A stretch of 64,000 nucleotides of DNA from Faeciplasma sp900553675 (GCA_958428235.1 CAUAFG010000014.1:12122-76121), one strand, 5' to 3'; numbered from the stretch's first letter, positions 17,999-26,461 are shown. Made by a program: numbers and translations. The notes: generated from the letters alone by a model not told the origin.

Positions 17999-19678
17999 TC
18001 AGAACAGTCCTGTAATAACACCGTTGTCGTCAACGTCTATTCTTTCAGCGGCGGGGAACTTGGGCAGACCGGGCATTGTCATAATGTCGCCGGTCAGCAC
18101 GACCACAAAGCCTGCGCCCGCAGAAACCTTGACGTTCTTGACGGTTACGGTGAAGCCCTCCGGCGCACCCAACAGCGCGGGATTGTCCGAGAAGGAATAC
18201 TGAGTTTTTGCAATGCAGACGGGCATATTGCCAAATCCAAGCTCGGTTAGCTTGGCAAGCTCCTTCTTTGCGTTCGGCATGATGTTTATGCCAACACCGC
18301 CGTAAACCTTGGTGACAACAGCCTTAATCTTATCTTCAAGGCTCAGACCATCTTCATAGGAGAAGGTGAAGTGCGGGATCTCTTCCTCGCAGAGCCGAAC
18401 AACCTCGCGTGCAAGCTCCTTGCCGCCTTCGCCGCCCTTTGCCCAGACGTCTGAAAGAACAACGTTTACGCCCAGTTCTTTACATTTTTCAATGACGAGC
18501 GCAACCTCGGCGTCGGTGTCGGTGGGGAAGCGGTTTACAGCTACTACCGACGGCAGACCGTAAACGTTCTTGATGTTAGAAACGTGCCTGAGCAGGTTGG
18601 GAAGACCCTTTTCCAAAGCTACAAGGTTTTCGCTTCCAAGCTCGGTCTTTGCAAGTCCGCCGTGCATCTTAAGCGCTCTGACGGTTGCAACGATTACTAC
18701 CGCAGAGGGGGTAAGTCCTGCCATTCTGCACTTGATGTCCAAAAACTTCTCCGCGCCCAGATCGGCTCCGAAGCCCGCTTCGGTTACGGCGTAGTCGCCC
18801 AGTTTCAGAGCAAGTCTTGTTGCAAGAACCGAGTTGCAGCCGTGGGCAATGTTTGCAAACGGACCGCCGTGTACAAGCGCAGGGGTGTGCTCTAAGGTCT
18901 GAACAAGGTTAGGCTTTAAAGCATCCTTTAACAAAGCTGCCATTGCGCCGACTGCCTTTAAGTCGCCGGCAGTAACCGGCTTGTCGTCGTAGGTGTAGCC
19001 AACGATAATGCGCGAAAGCCTTGCCTTAAGGTCGCTTATCGAGCTTGAAAGGCAGAATACTGCCATAATCTCGCTGGCGACGGTGATATCAAATCCATCC
19101 TCACGCGGGGTGCCGTTTACTCTTCCGCCCAGACCGTCAACAACGAATCTGAGCTGCCTGTCGTTCATGTCAACGCAGCGCTTCCATGTGATCCTCTTGG
19201 GGTCGATTCCAAGGGAGTTGCCCTGCTGAATGTGATTGTCAAGCATAGCGGCAAGAAGGTTGTTGGCAGCACCGATTGCGTGGAAGTCGCCGGTGAAGTG
19301 AAGGTTGATGTCCTCCATCGGGACAACCTGAGCGTATCCGCCGCCTGCGGCACCGCCCTTGATTCCGAAAACGGGACCTAAAGAAGGCTCACGCAGTGCA
19401 ACCATAACGTTTTTGCCTGTCTTTCTGAGACCGTCTGCCAAGCCGATGGTAGTGGTGGTTTTGCCCTCTCCGGCGGGAGTGGGGGTTATAGCGGTTACAA
19501 GAACCAGCTTGCCGTCGGGCTTTTTAACGTAGTTTAAAAGCTTTAAATCAACTTTAGCCTTGTATTTTCCGTACTGTTCGAGATACTTGTCGTCGATTCC
19601 GGCAGTCTTGGCAACCTCGGTGATGGGCTGCATTTCAACCGACTGCGCAATTTCAATATCAGACTTGTAAGTAGCCAT
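17999..19678 (-). CDS. fhs: formate--tetrahydrofolate ligase
   Basis: 559 residues from the ATG giving MATYKSDIEIAQ; AAAGGAAG stands at proper spacing, and the family length is about 556. The P-loop TPAGEGKTTT lies near 68-77. Further family blocks are KGGAAGGGYAQVVPMEDINLHFTGD and FANIAHGCNSVLAT. The enzyme makes 10-formyl-tetrahydrofolate from formate, ATP and THF in the cytoplasm, feeding purine synthesis and methionyl-tRNA formylation. It is the last gene of the operon FNT channel-glyA-fhs, 36 bases after glyA, behind a ZTP riboswitch. This fits, since fhs is a known member of ZTP regulons. Confidence 0.97.
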   Translation of the reverse strand: MATYKSDIEIAQSVEMQPITEVAKTAGIDDKYLEQYGKYKAKVDLKLLNYVKKPDGKLVLVTAITPTPAGEGKTTTTIGLADGLRKTGKNVMVALREPSLGPVFGIKGGAAGGGYAQVVPMEDINLHFTGDFHAIGAANNLLAAMLDNHIQQGNSLGIDPKRITWKRCVDMNDRQLRFVVDGLGGRVNGTPREDGFDITVASEIMAVFCLSSSISDLKARLSRIIVGYTYDDKPVTAGDLKAVGAMAALLKDALKPNLVQTLEHTPALVHGGPFANIAHGCNSVLATRLALKLGDYAVTEAGFGADLGAEKFLDIKCRMAGLTPSAVVIVATVRALKMHGGLAKTELGSENLVALEKGLPNLLRHVSNIKNVYGLPSVVAVNRFPTDTDAEVALVIEKCKELGVNVVLSDVWAKGGEGGKELAREVVRLCEEEIPHFTFSYEDGLSLEDKIKAVVTKVYGGVGINIMPNAKKELAKLTELGFGNMPVCIAKTQYSFSDNPALLGAPEGFTVTVKNVKVSAGAGFVVVLTGDIMTMPGLPKFPAAERIDVDDNGVITGLF

Positions 19679-19714
19679 GTCAATAACTTCCTTTCTTTGG
19701 CAAAAGCCAATCAA

Positions 19715-20953
19715 TTAGTCCTCGTAAATCGGGAATCTGTCGCAAAGCTCGATTACCTCGCGGGTGATTCTTTCCTTGTTGCCCTCAAAATCTTTGATGA
19801 TGTCTGCAATCCAGCCTGCAATAAGCTTCATTTCAGGCTCTTTAAAGCCTCTTGTCGTAACTGCCGGTGTGCCGATTCTTAAGCCGCTTGTGATGAACGG
19901 ACTTTCGGGGTCGTTTGGTATTGCGTTCTTGTTTGCAGTGATGTGCACCTCGTCAAGCCGGTGTTCAAGCTCCTTGCCGGTTACTCCTGTTCCGCGAAGG
20001 TCTAAAAGCATAAGGTGATTGTCGGTTCCGCCCGAAACAAGGTTGATTCCCTTTGCGATAAGCTCATGCGAAAGCACCTGAGCGTTGGTGACAATCTGCT
20101 GCTGATAAGCCTTGAAATCGTCTGTAAGAGCCTCTCCGAATGCGACAGCCTTGGCAGCGATTATGTGCATAAGCGGTCCGCCCTGAGTTCCGGGGAAGAT
20201 TGCCTTGTCTATCTGCTTTGCATACTGCTCGCGGCAGAGGATAAGTCCGCCTCTGGGACCTCTTAAGGTCTTGTGGGTGGTGGTTGTGACAACATCAGCA
20301 TACGGAACAGGGGAGGGGTGAAGTCCCGCGGCGACAAGTCCTGCAATGTGTGCCATATCAACCATCAGATATGCGCCAACCTTGTCGGCAATCTCGCGGA
20401 AGCGCTTGAAATCTATGATTCTGGGGTAAGCAGAAGCACCCGCCAAGATAAGTTTTGGCTTGTTTTCTATTGCTAAGCGCTCAACCTCGTCGTAGTCGAT
20501 GGTCTGAGTGTCGTCCGAAACGCCGTAGGGGACAATCTTGAAATATTTACCCGAGATGTTTACCGGCGAGCCATGGGAGAGGTGTCCGCCGTGGGCAAGA
20601 CTCATGGAAAGCACGGTATCTCCTGGCTGCAAAAGCGCGAAGAATACTGCCAAATTTGCGTTTGCTCCGCAGTGGGGCTGAACGTTTGCATGCTCCGCTC
20701 CGAAAAGCTTGCAGGCACGTTTACGCGCGATCTCCTCAACCTCGTCAACATACTGACAGCCGCCGTAGTAGCGTTTTCCGGGGTAGCCCTCGGCGTACTT
20801 GTTGGTAAGCACTCCGCCCGCAGCAGTCAGAACTCCCTCGGAAACAATGTTTTCCGAAGCAATAAGCTCGATGTTGTGACGCTGGCGTGAAAGCTCGCGC
20901 TCGCAGGAGGCGGCGACTTCGGGGTCGAATTTTTTTAGGTTTTCAAAAAACAT
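19715..20953 (-). CDS. glyA: serine hydroxymethyltransferase
   Basis: 412 residues from the ATG that follows AAAGGAG; an upstream in-frame extension has no ribosome site and overlaps the FNT gene. SHMT features: SENIVSEGVL, the substrate loop NKYAEGYPGKRYYGG, the PLP lysine in TTTTHKTLRGPRGG, and DNHLMLLDLRGTGVTG. It converts serine and THF to glycine and 5,10-methylene-THF. It lies 37 bases after the FNT gene and before fhs. All three fall under the upstream ZTP riboswitch, tying one-carbon supply to purine intermediates. Confidence 0.98.
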   Translation of the reverse strand: MFFENLKKFDPEVAASCERELSRQRHNIELIASENIVSEGVLTAAGGVLTNKYAEGYPGKRYYGGCQYVDEVEEIARKRACKLFGAEHANVQPHCGANANLAVFFALLQPGDTVLSMSLAHGGHLSHGSPVNISGKYFKIVPYGVSDDTQTIDYDEVERLAIENKPKLILAGASAYPRIIDFKRFREIADKVGAYLMVDMAHIAGLVAAGLHPSPVPYADVVTTTTHKTLRGPRGGLILCREQYAKQIDKAIFPGTQGGPLMHIIAAKAVAFGEALTDDFKAYQQQIVTNAQVLSHELIAKGINLVSGGTDNHLMLLDLRGTGVTGKELEHRLDEVHITANKNAIPNDPESPFITSGLRIGTPAVTTRGFKEPEMKLIAGWIADIIKDFEGNKERITREVIELCDRFPIYED

Positions 20954-20990
20954 GATATTCGCTCCTTTAAAATGTATTTTATTGTATTTA

Positions 20991-21605
20991 TCAACTCTTT
21001 TTTGGGGACGAGAATCTGATAAGATAGCAAATTCCCATTGCGCCGATGGTGTTGCCCAGAACAACGCTTAAAATAAACCAAAGATAGCTAAGACTAAAGC
21101 TTCCGGCAAGTGCAAAGTAGAACATATCTGCGATGGAGTGCTCAAAGCCGCTCAGAATGAATACCGGTATGCAGAAAAGCACGCCCATAGGTGTTTTAAA
21201 TTCCTTGAAGATTTTAACAGCTACATACATAAGTATTCCGCACATAGCTCCCAAAATTACAGCTTTAAGGCAGCCGCCTTCAAGCTTTGCCGAACACGCC
21301 GCCTGAGCTTTCTCTACGATGGCAGGTCTTGCATAGGCGCAGAGAAGACCGAAAAGGGTTGCACCGACAAAGTTGCCCGCAAGTCCCAAGCCCAGAACCG
21401 GCAGATTGGATACTTCAAACTTCTCGGCAAGATATCCGATTCTTCCGGTGTAGAGATACATTCCCAAATAGCATATCGAGAGCAGCGCGACCGAGAAAAA
21501 GCTTGCCCCGACATACTTGTTGTCGCAGCTCATGTAAACCGCTCCGCCAATACCAACCATGATTCCGGCGGCGATTCCGGAGATAAATGCGTTTTTTAAT
21601 GACAT
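20991..21605 (-). CDS. formate/nitrite transporter (FNT) family channel, short form
   Basis: A 204-residue protein with about six hydrophobic segments, shorter than the usual 250-290. FNT marks are the N-terminal AFISGIAAGIMVGIGGAVYM repeat, the constriction-like NLPVLGLGLAGNFVGA, and SGFEHSIADMFYFALAG, which carries the conserved central histidine. The gene is the first of an operon with glyA and fhs, whose ligase uses formate, so formate uptake or release is the likely role. That is inference from context; nitrite or a related anion cannot be excluded. Confidence 0.85.
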   Translation of the reverse strand: MSLKNAFISGIAAGIMVGIGGAVYMSCDNKYVGASFFSVALLSICYLGMYLYTGRIGYLAEKFEVSNLPVLGLGLAGNFVGATLFGLLCAYARPAIVEKAQAACSAKLEGGCLKAVILGAMCGILMYVAVKIFKEFKTPMGVLFCIPVFILSGFEHSIADMFYFALAGSFSLSYLWFILSVVLGNTIGAMGICYLIRFSSPKKS

Positions 21606-21643
21606 TTCAATCAGTCCTGCCTTTCAGATATTAAATCGCAAAC

Positions 21644-21686
21644 AAAAAAGGACAGACTACCCGAAACTAAAAGGATAGCTCTGCCC
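21644..21686 (-). terminator. terminator hairpin of the ZTP riboswitch expression platform
   Basis: On the minus strand the stem GGGCAGAGCTATCC / GGGTAGTCTGTCC is followed by a run of six T. Its 5' strand shares GGGC with the last aptamer segment. Ligand-bound aptamer and terminator therefore exclude each other, which predicts that ZTP turns the operon on. Confidence 0.88.
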
Positions 21687-21751
21687 AGACGGTCGGCAAT
21701 TAATTATTTCCGCTCCCACTGTGTCAAGCCACATACCGTCAGTCACGGAAA
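21683..21751 (-). promoter_or_regulatory. ZTP (pfl-type) riboswitch aptamer
   Basis: Read 5' to 3' on the minus strand it matches the pfl consensus piece by piece. P1 is TTTCCG...CGGAAA, enclosing TGACTGACGG, the hairpin TGTGGCTTGACACA and GTGGGAG. The downstream segment GCCGACCGTCTGGGC pairs through CCGTC with GACGG of the first part, forming the pseudoknot, and ends in the conserved CTGGGC. Known ZTP aptamers sense ZMP/ZTP, which accumulate when 10-formyl-THF is short. Control of FNT-glyA-fhs is consistent with this. Confidence 0.94.
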
Positions 21752-21762
21752 TCGCTAAGGTT

Positions 21763-21791
21763 AGTATAGCATTTAATCATGCTTCTGTCAA
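21763..21791 (-). promoter_or_regulatory. promoter of the ZTP-regulated one-carbon operon
   Basis: On the minus strand: TTGACA (21791-21786), a 17-base spacer, TATACT (21768-21763). The predicted start is a few bases before the aptamer. Confidence 0.8.
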
Positions 21792-21836
21792 CTAAGTTTT
21801 GAAGAAAAGAAAGAGAATTTTTCGGCGGCTTTTTTA

Positions 21837-23037
21837 TCACTTTTCGACAAGCCCAAGCAAAATTCTGCTCTCGCGCAGGGTGGGGCTTTGGTCGTAGTCG
21901 TATTCAATTGTCTGGATGTTTATGTCCTTATATCTATCCTTTAAGCTGCGCAGGATTCCTCTTTCGCAGACATGGCTTACAAGGCAGCCGAACGGGTGGA
22001 CAATAAGCACGTTTTTGCAGCCATTTTCAATCGCCTGAACCACCTCGGCAGCAATCAGCCAACCGTCGCCGTTGGTGCAGAAGCTTGAAATTATGCCGTC
22101 AGCCTTTTTTCTGAGCTCCGAAAAGGAGTAGTCGGTTTCATATCCTTGTGCACGAACGGCTTTAAGCATTTCAAGCTGAAGCTTTTCCATAATTCTGATG
22201 ACAAAATCAAAGACTCTCGCCGCAGCCTTGCTTTTGTGCTGTAGCATAAACGAGGTTTTTTCGCTGTCCGCGACGTATATTATATAGTTGGCAAACCCGC
22301 CGAAGTAAACCTCGCAGCCGTTGTCTGCAAGATACTTTTCCAGCTTATGGTTTCCCAGCGAGGAATACTTAATATATCTCGCCGACGACGCCGACCCGCT
22401 TCTTTTTCACGTCCGATACTTTAACTTTTTTAAAGGCTTTGATGATTTCTGAATACATCTCGGCGCGCTTGACCTTGCCCGACTTTATTGCATTGCAAGC
22501 GTACTCCTCGGCTTTTTTGTAGACCTTATCTGTCTCGCCCGAAATAATCTCATAAGGCTTTGTCTGCTGGTACAAAAGCATCATCAGGTCGCCAACGCAC
22601 ACCGCAGCCGCTGCGTTTTTTACAAGCTTAGGCGTGATTTTAAAGCCCGGGTGCCGCTCCTGTCCCCTGAAATTAAGAGATATTACCGGAGCATTATACC
22701 CCAGCTTTTCAAGAGTTTCAATAAGCAGATTGTAGATGTTACCGGCACGGCAGGCTCCACCCGCCTGAGGCTCCATAAAGGCAAGAGAGTGGCAGTCACC
22801 GCCGTTTTTGCGAATCGTCTCCAAAACCTGACCGACAATCAGAACGGTGGGGTAGCAGTAATCCGAGCTTATGTATCTTAAAGCCTCGTATTTAGAGGGC
22901 GGCTCGTTGCTGTGCATGATGTCAATTTTGTAGCCCGAGGCTTCAAAGGCGGCTTTTAAAAACTCAGAGTGATATTCCAGCATCTGCGGAAGCATTATTG
23001 TTCTGTTTTTTCTGTCCGACTTGGTGAATTTAACCAT
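21837..23037 (-). pseudogene. 2-hydroxyglutaryl-CoA dehydratase-related protein, split by a 2-base deletion
   Basis: The first part (23037-22372, 222 codons) ends in KKRVGVVGEIY then TAA. The second frame continues at 22370 as KYSSLGNHKLEKYLADNGCEVYFGG, through FMLQHKSKAAARVF, to the stop at 21837. Relatives carry the uninterrupted motif GEIYVKYSPLGN. Adding one AT to the ATATAT tract at 22372-22377 restores GEIYIKYSSLGN and a 400-residue protein. The family belongs to the HgdB/CoA-activase-associated group; RYISSDYCYPTVL and PQAGGACRAGNIYN carry its conserved cysteines, possible iron-sulfur ligands. The substrate is unknown. Either the gene is inactivated or the base count is wrong. Confidence 0.82.
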
Positions 23038-23119
23038 AATATTTGCCCAGAGCTTTCGTTGTTGATAGTTTAATTATAGCATTTATGCTAAAAATGTCAA
23101 CCAAAAAATCGGCGCAGCG

Positions 23120-23299
23120 TTATTTCACTGTGCCGATTCCGTCAACAATAGCTCTCATTTCGCGCTTTGAAGAAACGCCCTTCGCCTTTTGTATGATACT
23201 TTGTTTTTCGGCTTCAGACATTCCCTCAAACCGCTTCATGGCGGACTCGTTCTGAGAAAGTGCCATGCCTAAGCCAAGCGGCAAATCCCGTTGATTCAT
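23120..23299 (-). CDS. conserved small protein, 59 residues
   Basis: The ATG at 23299 follows a perfect GGAGGTGAT, giving MNQRDLPLGLGMALSQNESA and ending in KGVSSKREMRAIVDGIGTVK. A longer frame upstream has no ribosome site and is rejected. The MxMALxxN and FxxMSxxEKxxIIxxAKxVxSKxEM pattern is typical of a small soluble protein family of unknown function common in Clostridia. No membrane segment or metal motif is present. It is divergent from the ECF sigma gene. Confidence 0.82.
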   Translation of the reverse strand: MNQRDLPLGLGMALSQNESAMKRFEGMSEAEKQSIIQKAKGVSSKREMRAIVDGIGTVK

Positions 23300-23449
23300 T
23301 ATAATCACCTCCGTGGATATTGTCTGCAAAAGGAGGAAAATCATACTCGCCGCGCCGTAAATCTTGATAAAAACATAAAATAATGCTACAATATCTGTAA
23401 CGTTTTGCCCGCAGAACCGTCTAATAGTGAGAAAGCAAAAAAGAGGGTG

Positions 23450-23953
23450 ATGACATTGAGCGATTTCGAGGTGATTTACCGTACCCACGCAAAAACCGTA
23501 TATTACTATCTTATGAGCCTTTGTCATGACGAAGCGCTTTCCGAGGAGCTTGCGCAGGAGACTATGTTTCGCGCGGTAATGAACATTTCATCCCTGCGGG
23601 ACGATTCTAAGGCTCTGGCATGGCTGTGTCAGATAGCAAAGAATCTCTATTTTGAGCATCTCAAAAAGCGAAAAAGACTGGTAAGCCTTGACGACAGCCC
23701 CGGCAGCGCACCCTTCTCGCAGGAGGACATAGCTGGCAGCCTTGAAAAAAAGGACGCCGCCGGAAGAATCTTAGCAATAGCCATAGCTCTCGACGAGCCG
23801 TATCGTGAGGTATTCCTCGTGCACGCCATATCCGAGCTTTCACTTAAGGACATCTCGCTCAGATTCGGCAAAAGCGAAAGCTGGGCAAGGGTTACATACT
23901 ATCGCGCAAAGGCAAAGATAATATCACAGATGGAGGATGAATCAGATGATTGA
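23450..23953 (+). CDS. RNA polymerase ECF-type sigma factor
   Basis: About 167 residues. Region 2 is seen as FEVIYRTHAKTVYYYLMSLCHDEALSEELAQETMFRAV, with SKALAWLCQIAKNLYFEHLKK at its end. Region 4 is EVFLVHAISELSLKDISLRFGKSESWARVTYYRAKAKI. The start is uncertain: an ATG at 23450 is tight against AGAGGG, while a TTG at 23456 (LSDFEV) has better spacing. The stop overlaps the next gene, a zinc-finger anti-sigma factor, so the two are translationally coupled and form a signal-responsive switch. Confidence 0.92.
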   Translation: MTLSDFEVIYRTHAKTVYYYLMSLCHDEALSEELAQETMFRAVMNISSLRDDSKALAWLCQIAKNLYFEHLKKRKRLVSLDDSPGSAPFSQEDIAGSLEKKDAAGRILAIAIALDEPYREVFLVHAISELSLKDISLRFGKSESWARVTYYRAKAKIISQMEDESDD

Positions 23954-24602
23954 TTGTAATGTTATCGCGGATTTAATCCCGCTTTATATAGACGATACCT
24001 GCTCGCAAGAGTCGGCAGAGCTTGTTGAGGAGCATATTAAAACCTGCAAGGACTGCACAAAACTTTTGGAGACAATGTGTTCTGATGAGATAAGACTAAA
24101 GGAAAAAGCCCCGAAGCTCGAAAGCAACAGGCTTTTTAAAAGCGTGCGCAAGAGCCTTCTGATTGTAATGCTGTCGCTGTGTGTTATGGCTGCAAGCTAT
24201 TGCTTTAATTACTTCGGCTTATATTATTTTAGACATTCTTTGGAGCTTTTATTTACTGTTATGTATATAGCTGCATGGATGATATTAACAGTACACGTAA
24301 AAGAGATTATCCCGCTGATAGGAGTCAACCTAGCATTTGGTATGTTTACATTATTGATTGACGTCTTCCACTTTACACGTCGTTTTTTACTTATTAGCGG
24401 CATTATTAATGCAAATCAATATGTTAAATACTTCATTAATGGACCCACACCGCCCATCTTTTACATGATAAGCGTACCTTATGGCGGAGCTTCATTCTTA
24501 GGCAATTGGACATGGGTCTATGTAGTCTCAACTATAGCGTCGCTTGCTGTAGTCATATACAGCATTATCAGCCTGAAAAACTGGAAGAAGTACCGCTCAT
24601 AG
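23946..24602 (+). CDS. zinc-finger anti-sigma factor with membrane domain
   Basis: 218 residues from the second ATG; GGAGG at 23932 gives normal spacing to it and not to the ATG at 23937. The N-terminus is a zf-HC2 domain: DLIPLYIDDTCSQESAELVEEHIKTCKDCTKLLE with the His-x3-Cys-x2-Cys zinc site. Several hydrophobic segments follow (about 78-100, 105-125, 135-160 and 195-215), so it is membrane-bound. It is expected to hold the ECF sigma factor inactive until a membrane signal arrives. The C-terminal half is unusually AT-rich compared with its neighbours. Confidence 0.88.
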   Translation: MIDCNVIADLIPLYIDDTCSQESAELVEEHIKTCKDCTKLLETMCSDEIRLKEKAPKLESNRLFKSVRKSLLIVMLSLCVMAASYCFNYFGLYYFRHSLELLFTVMYIAAWMILTVHVKEIIPLIGVNLAFGMFTLLIDVFHFTRRFLLISGIINANQYVKYFINGPTPPIFYMISVPYGGASFLGNWTWVYVVSTIASLAVVIYSIISLKNWKKYRS

Positions 24603-24620
24603 CGATATCCACCGCACAAA

Positions 24621-24663
24621 GGGGTACGATTCTACAGCGTAAAAAACCGTACTATCGTACCCC
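24621..24663. repeat. 43-bp palindromic repeat, copy 1
   Basis: Begins GGGGTACGAT, has a centre containing AAAAAACC, and ends ACTATCGTACCCC. The ends are a 10-bp inverted repeat. It starts 18 bases after the anti-sigma stop. Copies 2 and 3 lie at 24675 and 24909. Confidence 0.9.
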
Positions 24664-24674
24664 CTAAGTGATAA

Positions 24675-24718
24675 AGGGTACGATTCTGCCGAGTAGAAAA
24701 ACCGTACTATCGTACCCC
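24675..24718. repeat. 44-bp palindromic repeat, copy 2
   Basis: Same orientation as copy 1, 11 bases after it. Begins AGGGTACGATTCTGCC and ends ACCGTACTATCGTACCCC. The ends match copy 1; the loop differs. Confidence 0.9.
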
Positions 24719-24908
24719 TTATACTAATAGATAAGTATTAACAAGATTACTGACAAAAGAAAAAATATAATCAAGCATGAACGACCTGAAAAGCCATAGT
24801 TTACAATGATTATATGATTATTTGATTATATAATAGTATTATCAGGATATTTCTGAATACTGTTTTGCGATTATTTATGAAGGAAAATAGTTGTTACCAT
24901 TATTTAGG

Positions 24909-24952
24909 GGGGTACGATAGTACGGTTTTTTCACGCTGTATAATCGTACCCC
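24909..24952. repeat. 44-bp palindromic repeat, copy 3, inverted
   Basis: This copy reads in the opposite orientation and lies 13 bases from the pyruvate kinase stop. Its reverse complement begins GGGGTACGAT and contains ACAGCGT and GAAAAAACCGTACTATCG. The interval 24719-24908 between copies 2 and 3 is AT-rich and holds no gene that I can see. Confidence 0.9.
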
Positions 24953-24965
24953 ACTACAATCGCTG

Positions 24966-26381
24966 TCAGGCAATAGTTTCAACCTTGATAAGATTAGTGT
25001 TGCCCGAAATGCCGTTGGTCATTCCGCCGGTAACCACCATCTTTTCGCCCTTGTTCAGCGAGAACACCTGCTTTGCCGTGCGCTTTGCCTGATAGAACAA
25101 AACGTCGGTGGAGTCGTAGGTGTCGCAGAGGTAGGGGGTAACTCCCCACGAAAGCGAAAGCTTGTATCTGGTCTTGTCGCTGGTGGTAAGACCCAGTATG
25201 TCCACCGGAGGACGGAACCGCGATACCATTCTTGCTGTGCCGCCCGAAAGCGAGCAGACCGCAATTGCCTTGGCGTCAACGTCTATAGCCATGCCGCAGG
25301 TGGCATGAGAGATAGCGTCCACGGTGTTTTTAATCTTGAACTCTGCGCTGCGGAAGCGCTTTGCATAGTCAATGCCGTTTTCGGTGGCTTCCGCGATTTT
25401 AGCCATGGTTTTAAGTGCAAGTACGGGGTATTTGCCTGCCGCAGTCTCGCCCGAAAGCATTATAGCGCTTGTGCCGTCGTAGATGGCGTTTGCAACGTCT
25501 GAGGTCTCCGCTCTGGTTGGGCGGGGATTGTGTATCATGGATTCCAGCATTTCGGTTGCCGTGATCACGCGCTTGCCCAAAAGTCGGCACTTTGTTATAA
25601 GATCTTTCTGGATTGCGGGCAGCTTTTCAAAGGATATCTCAACGCCCAAGTCGCCCCTGCCGATCATAATGCCGTCGCACTCCTGACAGATTTCCTCAAT
25701 GTTGTCAATGCCCGCCTGATTCTCAATTTTGGCGATAAGGTCGATATCGTCGCCGCCGTTTTCGTGCAAAAAACCCTTGATATCAAGCATATCCTGTCTG
25801 CAAGATACAAACGAGCAGGCGATAAAATCAACGCCGTTTTCGATTCCGAACTTAAGGTCGGATTTGTCCTGCTCGCTCAGATATTTCTGCTTTAAAAGCT
25901 TGGTGGGAAAGCTCATGGACTTGTTGTTTGAAAGCTCTCCGCCCTCTAAAACAACTGTCTCGACTTTAACACCGTCGGTCGACGTTACCTCGAATTTCAG
26001 AAGACCGTTGTTTAAAAGGATTATATCGCCCTTTTCAAGGTCGTTTGCAAGACCCTTGTAGTTGACAGATACTGCCTGCTGATTGCCGGTAATATCCTCG
26101 GTGGTGAAGGTAAAGCAGTCGCCGGGATTCAAAAAGATTTTTCCGTTTTCAAAGGCTCTTATTCTGTATTCGGGACCTTTGGTGTCAAGCATTATTCCAA
26201 TCGGAAGGTCAAGTTCGGTGCGCAGCTTTTTCAAAGTGTTTATTTTTTCGAGATGTTCCGGCTGGGTGCCGTGTGAAAAGTTGAGCCGCGCGACGTTCAT
26301 TCCGGCTGTCATCATCTCGCGAAGGGTGGCTTCGTCTGAGCAGGAGGGACCTATTGTGCAGATAATTTTGGTTTTTCTCAT
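24966..26381 (-). CDS. pyk: pyruvate kinase
   Basis: A 471-residue enzyme. Signatures: TKIICTIGPSCSDEATLREMMTAGMNVARLNFSHG at the N-terminus, LDTKGPEYR, and the active site DLIAKIENQAGIDNIEEI with the catalytic lysine. GRGDLGVEI and TATEMLESMIHNPRPTRAE follow. A C-terminal allosteric domain is present, but the extra phosphoenolpyruvate-synthase-like domain of some Firmicute enzymes is absent. It converts phosphoenolpyruvate and ADP to pyruvate and ATP. It has its own promoter, with a perfect palindrome in the spacer, and is separated by a terminator from the upstream M42 peptidase gene. Confidence 0.98.
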   Translation of the reverse strand: MRKTKIICTIGPSCSDEATLREMMTAGMNVARLNFSHGTQPEHLEKINTLKKLRTELDLPIGIMLDTKGPEYRIRAFENGKIFLNPGDCFTFTTEDITGNQQAVSVNYKGLANDLEKGDIILLNNGLLKFEVTSTDGVKVETVVLEGGELSNNKSMSFPTKLLKQKYLSEQDKSDLKFGIENGVDFIACSFVSCRQDMLDIKGFLHENGGDDIDLIAKIENQAGIDNIEEICQECDGIMIGRGDLGVEISFEKLPAIQKDLITKCRLLGKRVITATEMLESMIHNPRPTRAETSDVANAIYDGTSAIMLSGETAAGKYPVLALKTMAKIAEATENGIDYAKRFRSAEFKIKNTVDAISHATCGMAIDVDAKAIAVCSLSGGTARMVSRFRPPVDILGLTTSDKTRYKLSLSWGVTPYLCDTYDSTDVLFYQAKRTAKQVFSLNKGEKMVVTGGMTNGISGNTNLIKVETIA

Positions 26382-26416
26382 AATAAAAATTCCTTTCGGC
26401 GTATTTTCTTGTTTCC

Positions 26417-26445
26417 ATTATAGCAGATATCTGCTCGGTTTTCAA
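26417..26445 (-). promoter_or_regulatory. pyk promoter with 14-bp perfect palindrome in the spacer
   Basis: On the minus strand: TTGAAA (26445-26440), 17 bases, TATAAT (26422-26417). The perfect palindrome AGCAGATATCTGCT (26422-26435) sits between the boxes, so a bound repressor would block RNA polymerase directly. Confidence 0.75.
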
Positions 26446-26461
26446 GAACAGATTGTAAAAT

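Noticed and set aside
21640..21751. THF (folE/folT-type) riboswitch before the one-carbon operon
   Set aside because: Gene context would allow it, but the sequence fits the ZTP/pfl aptamer in every conserved segment, and THF-riboswitch pairing blocks were not found.
24621..24952. CRISPR array
   Set aside because: Only three copies, in both orientations and with irregular spacing; no spacers of even length and no cas genes.
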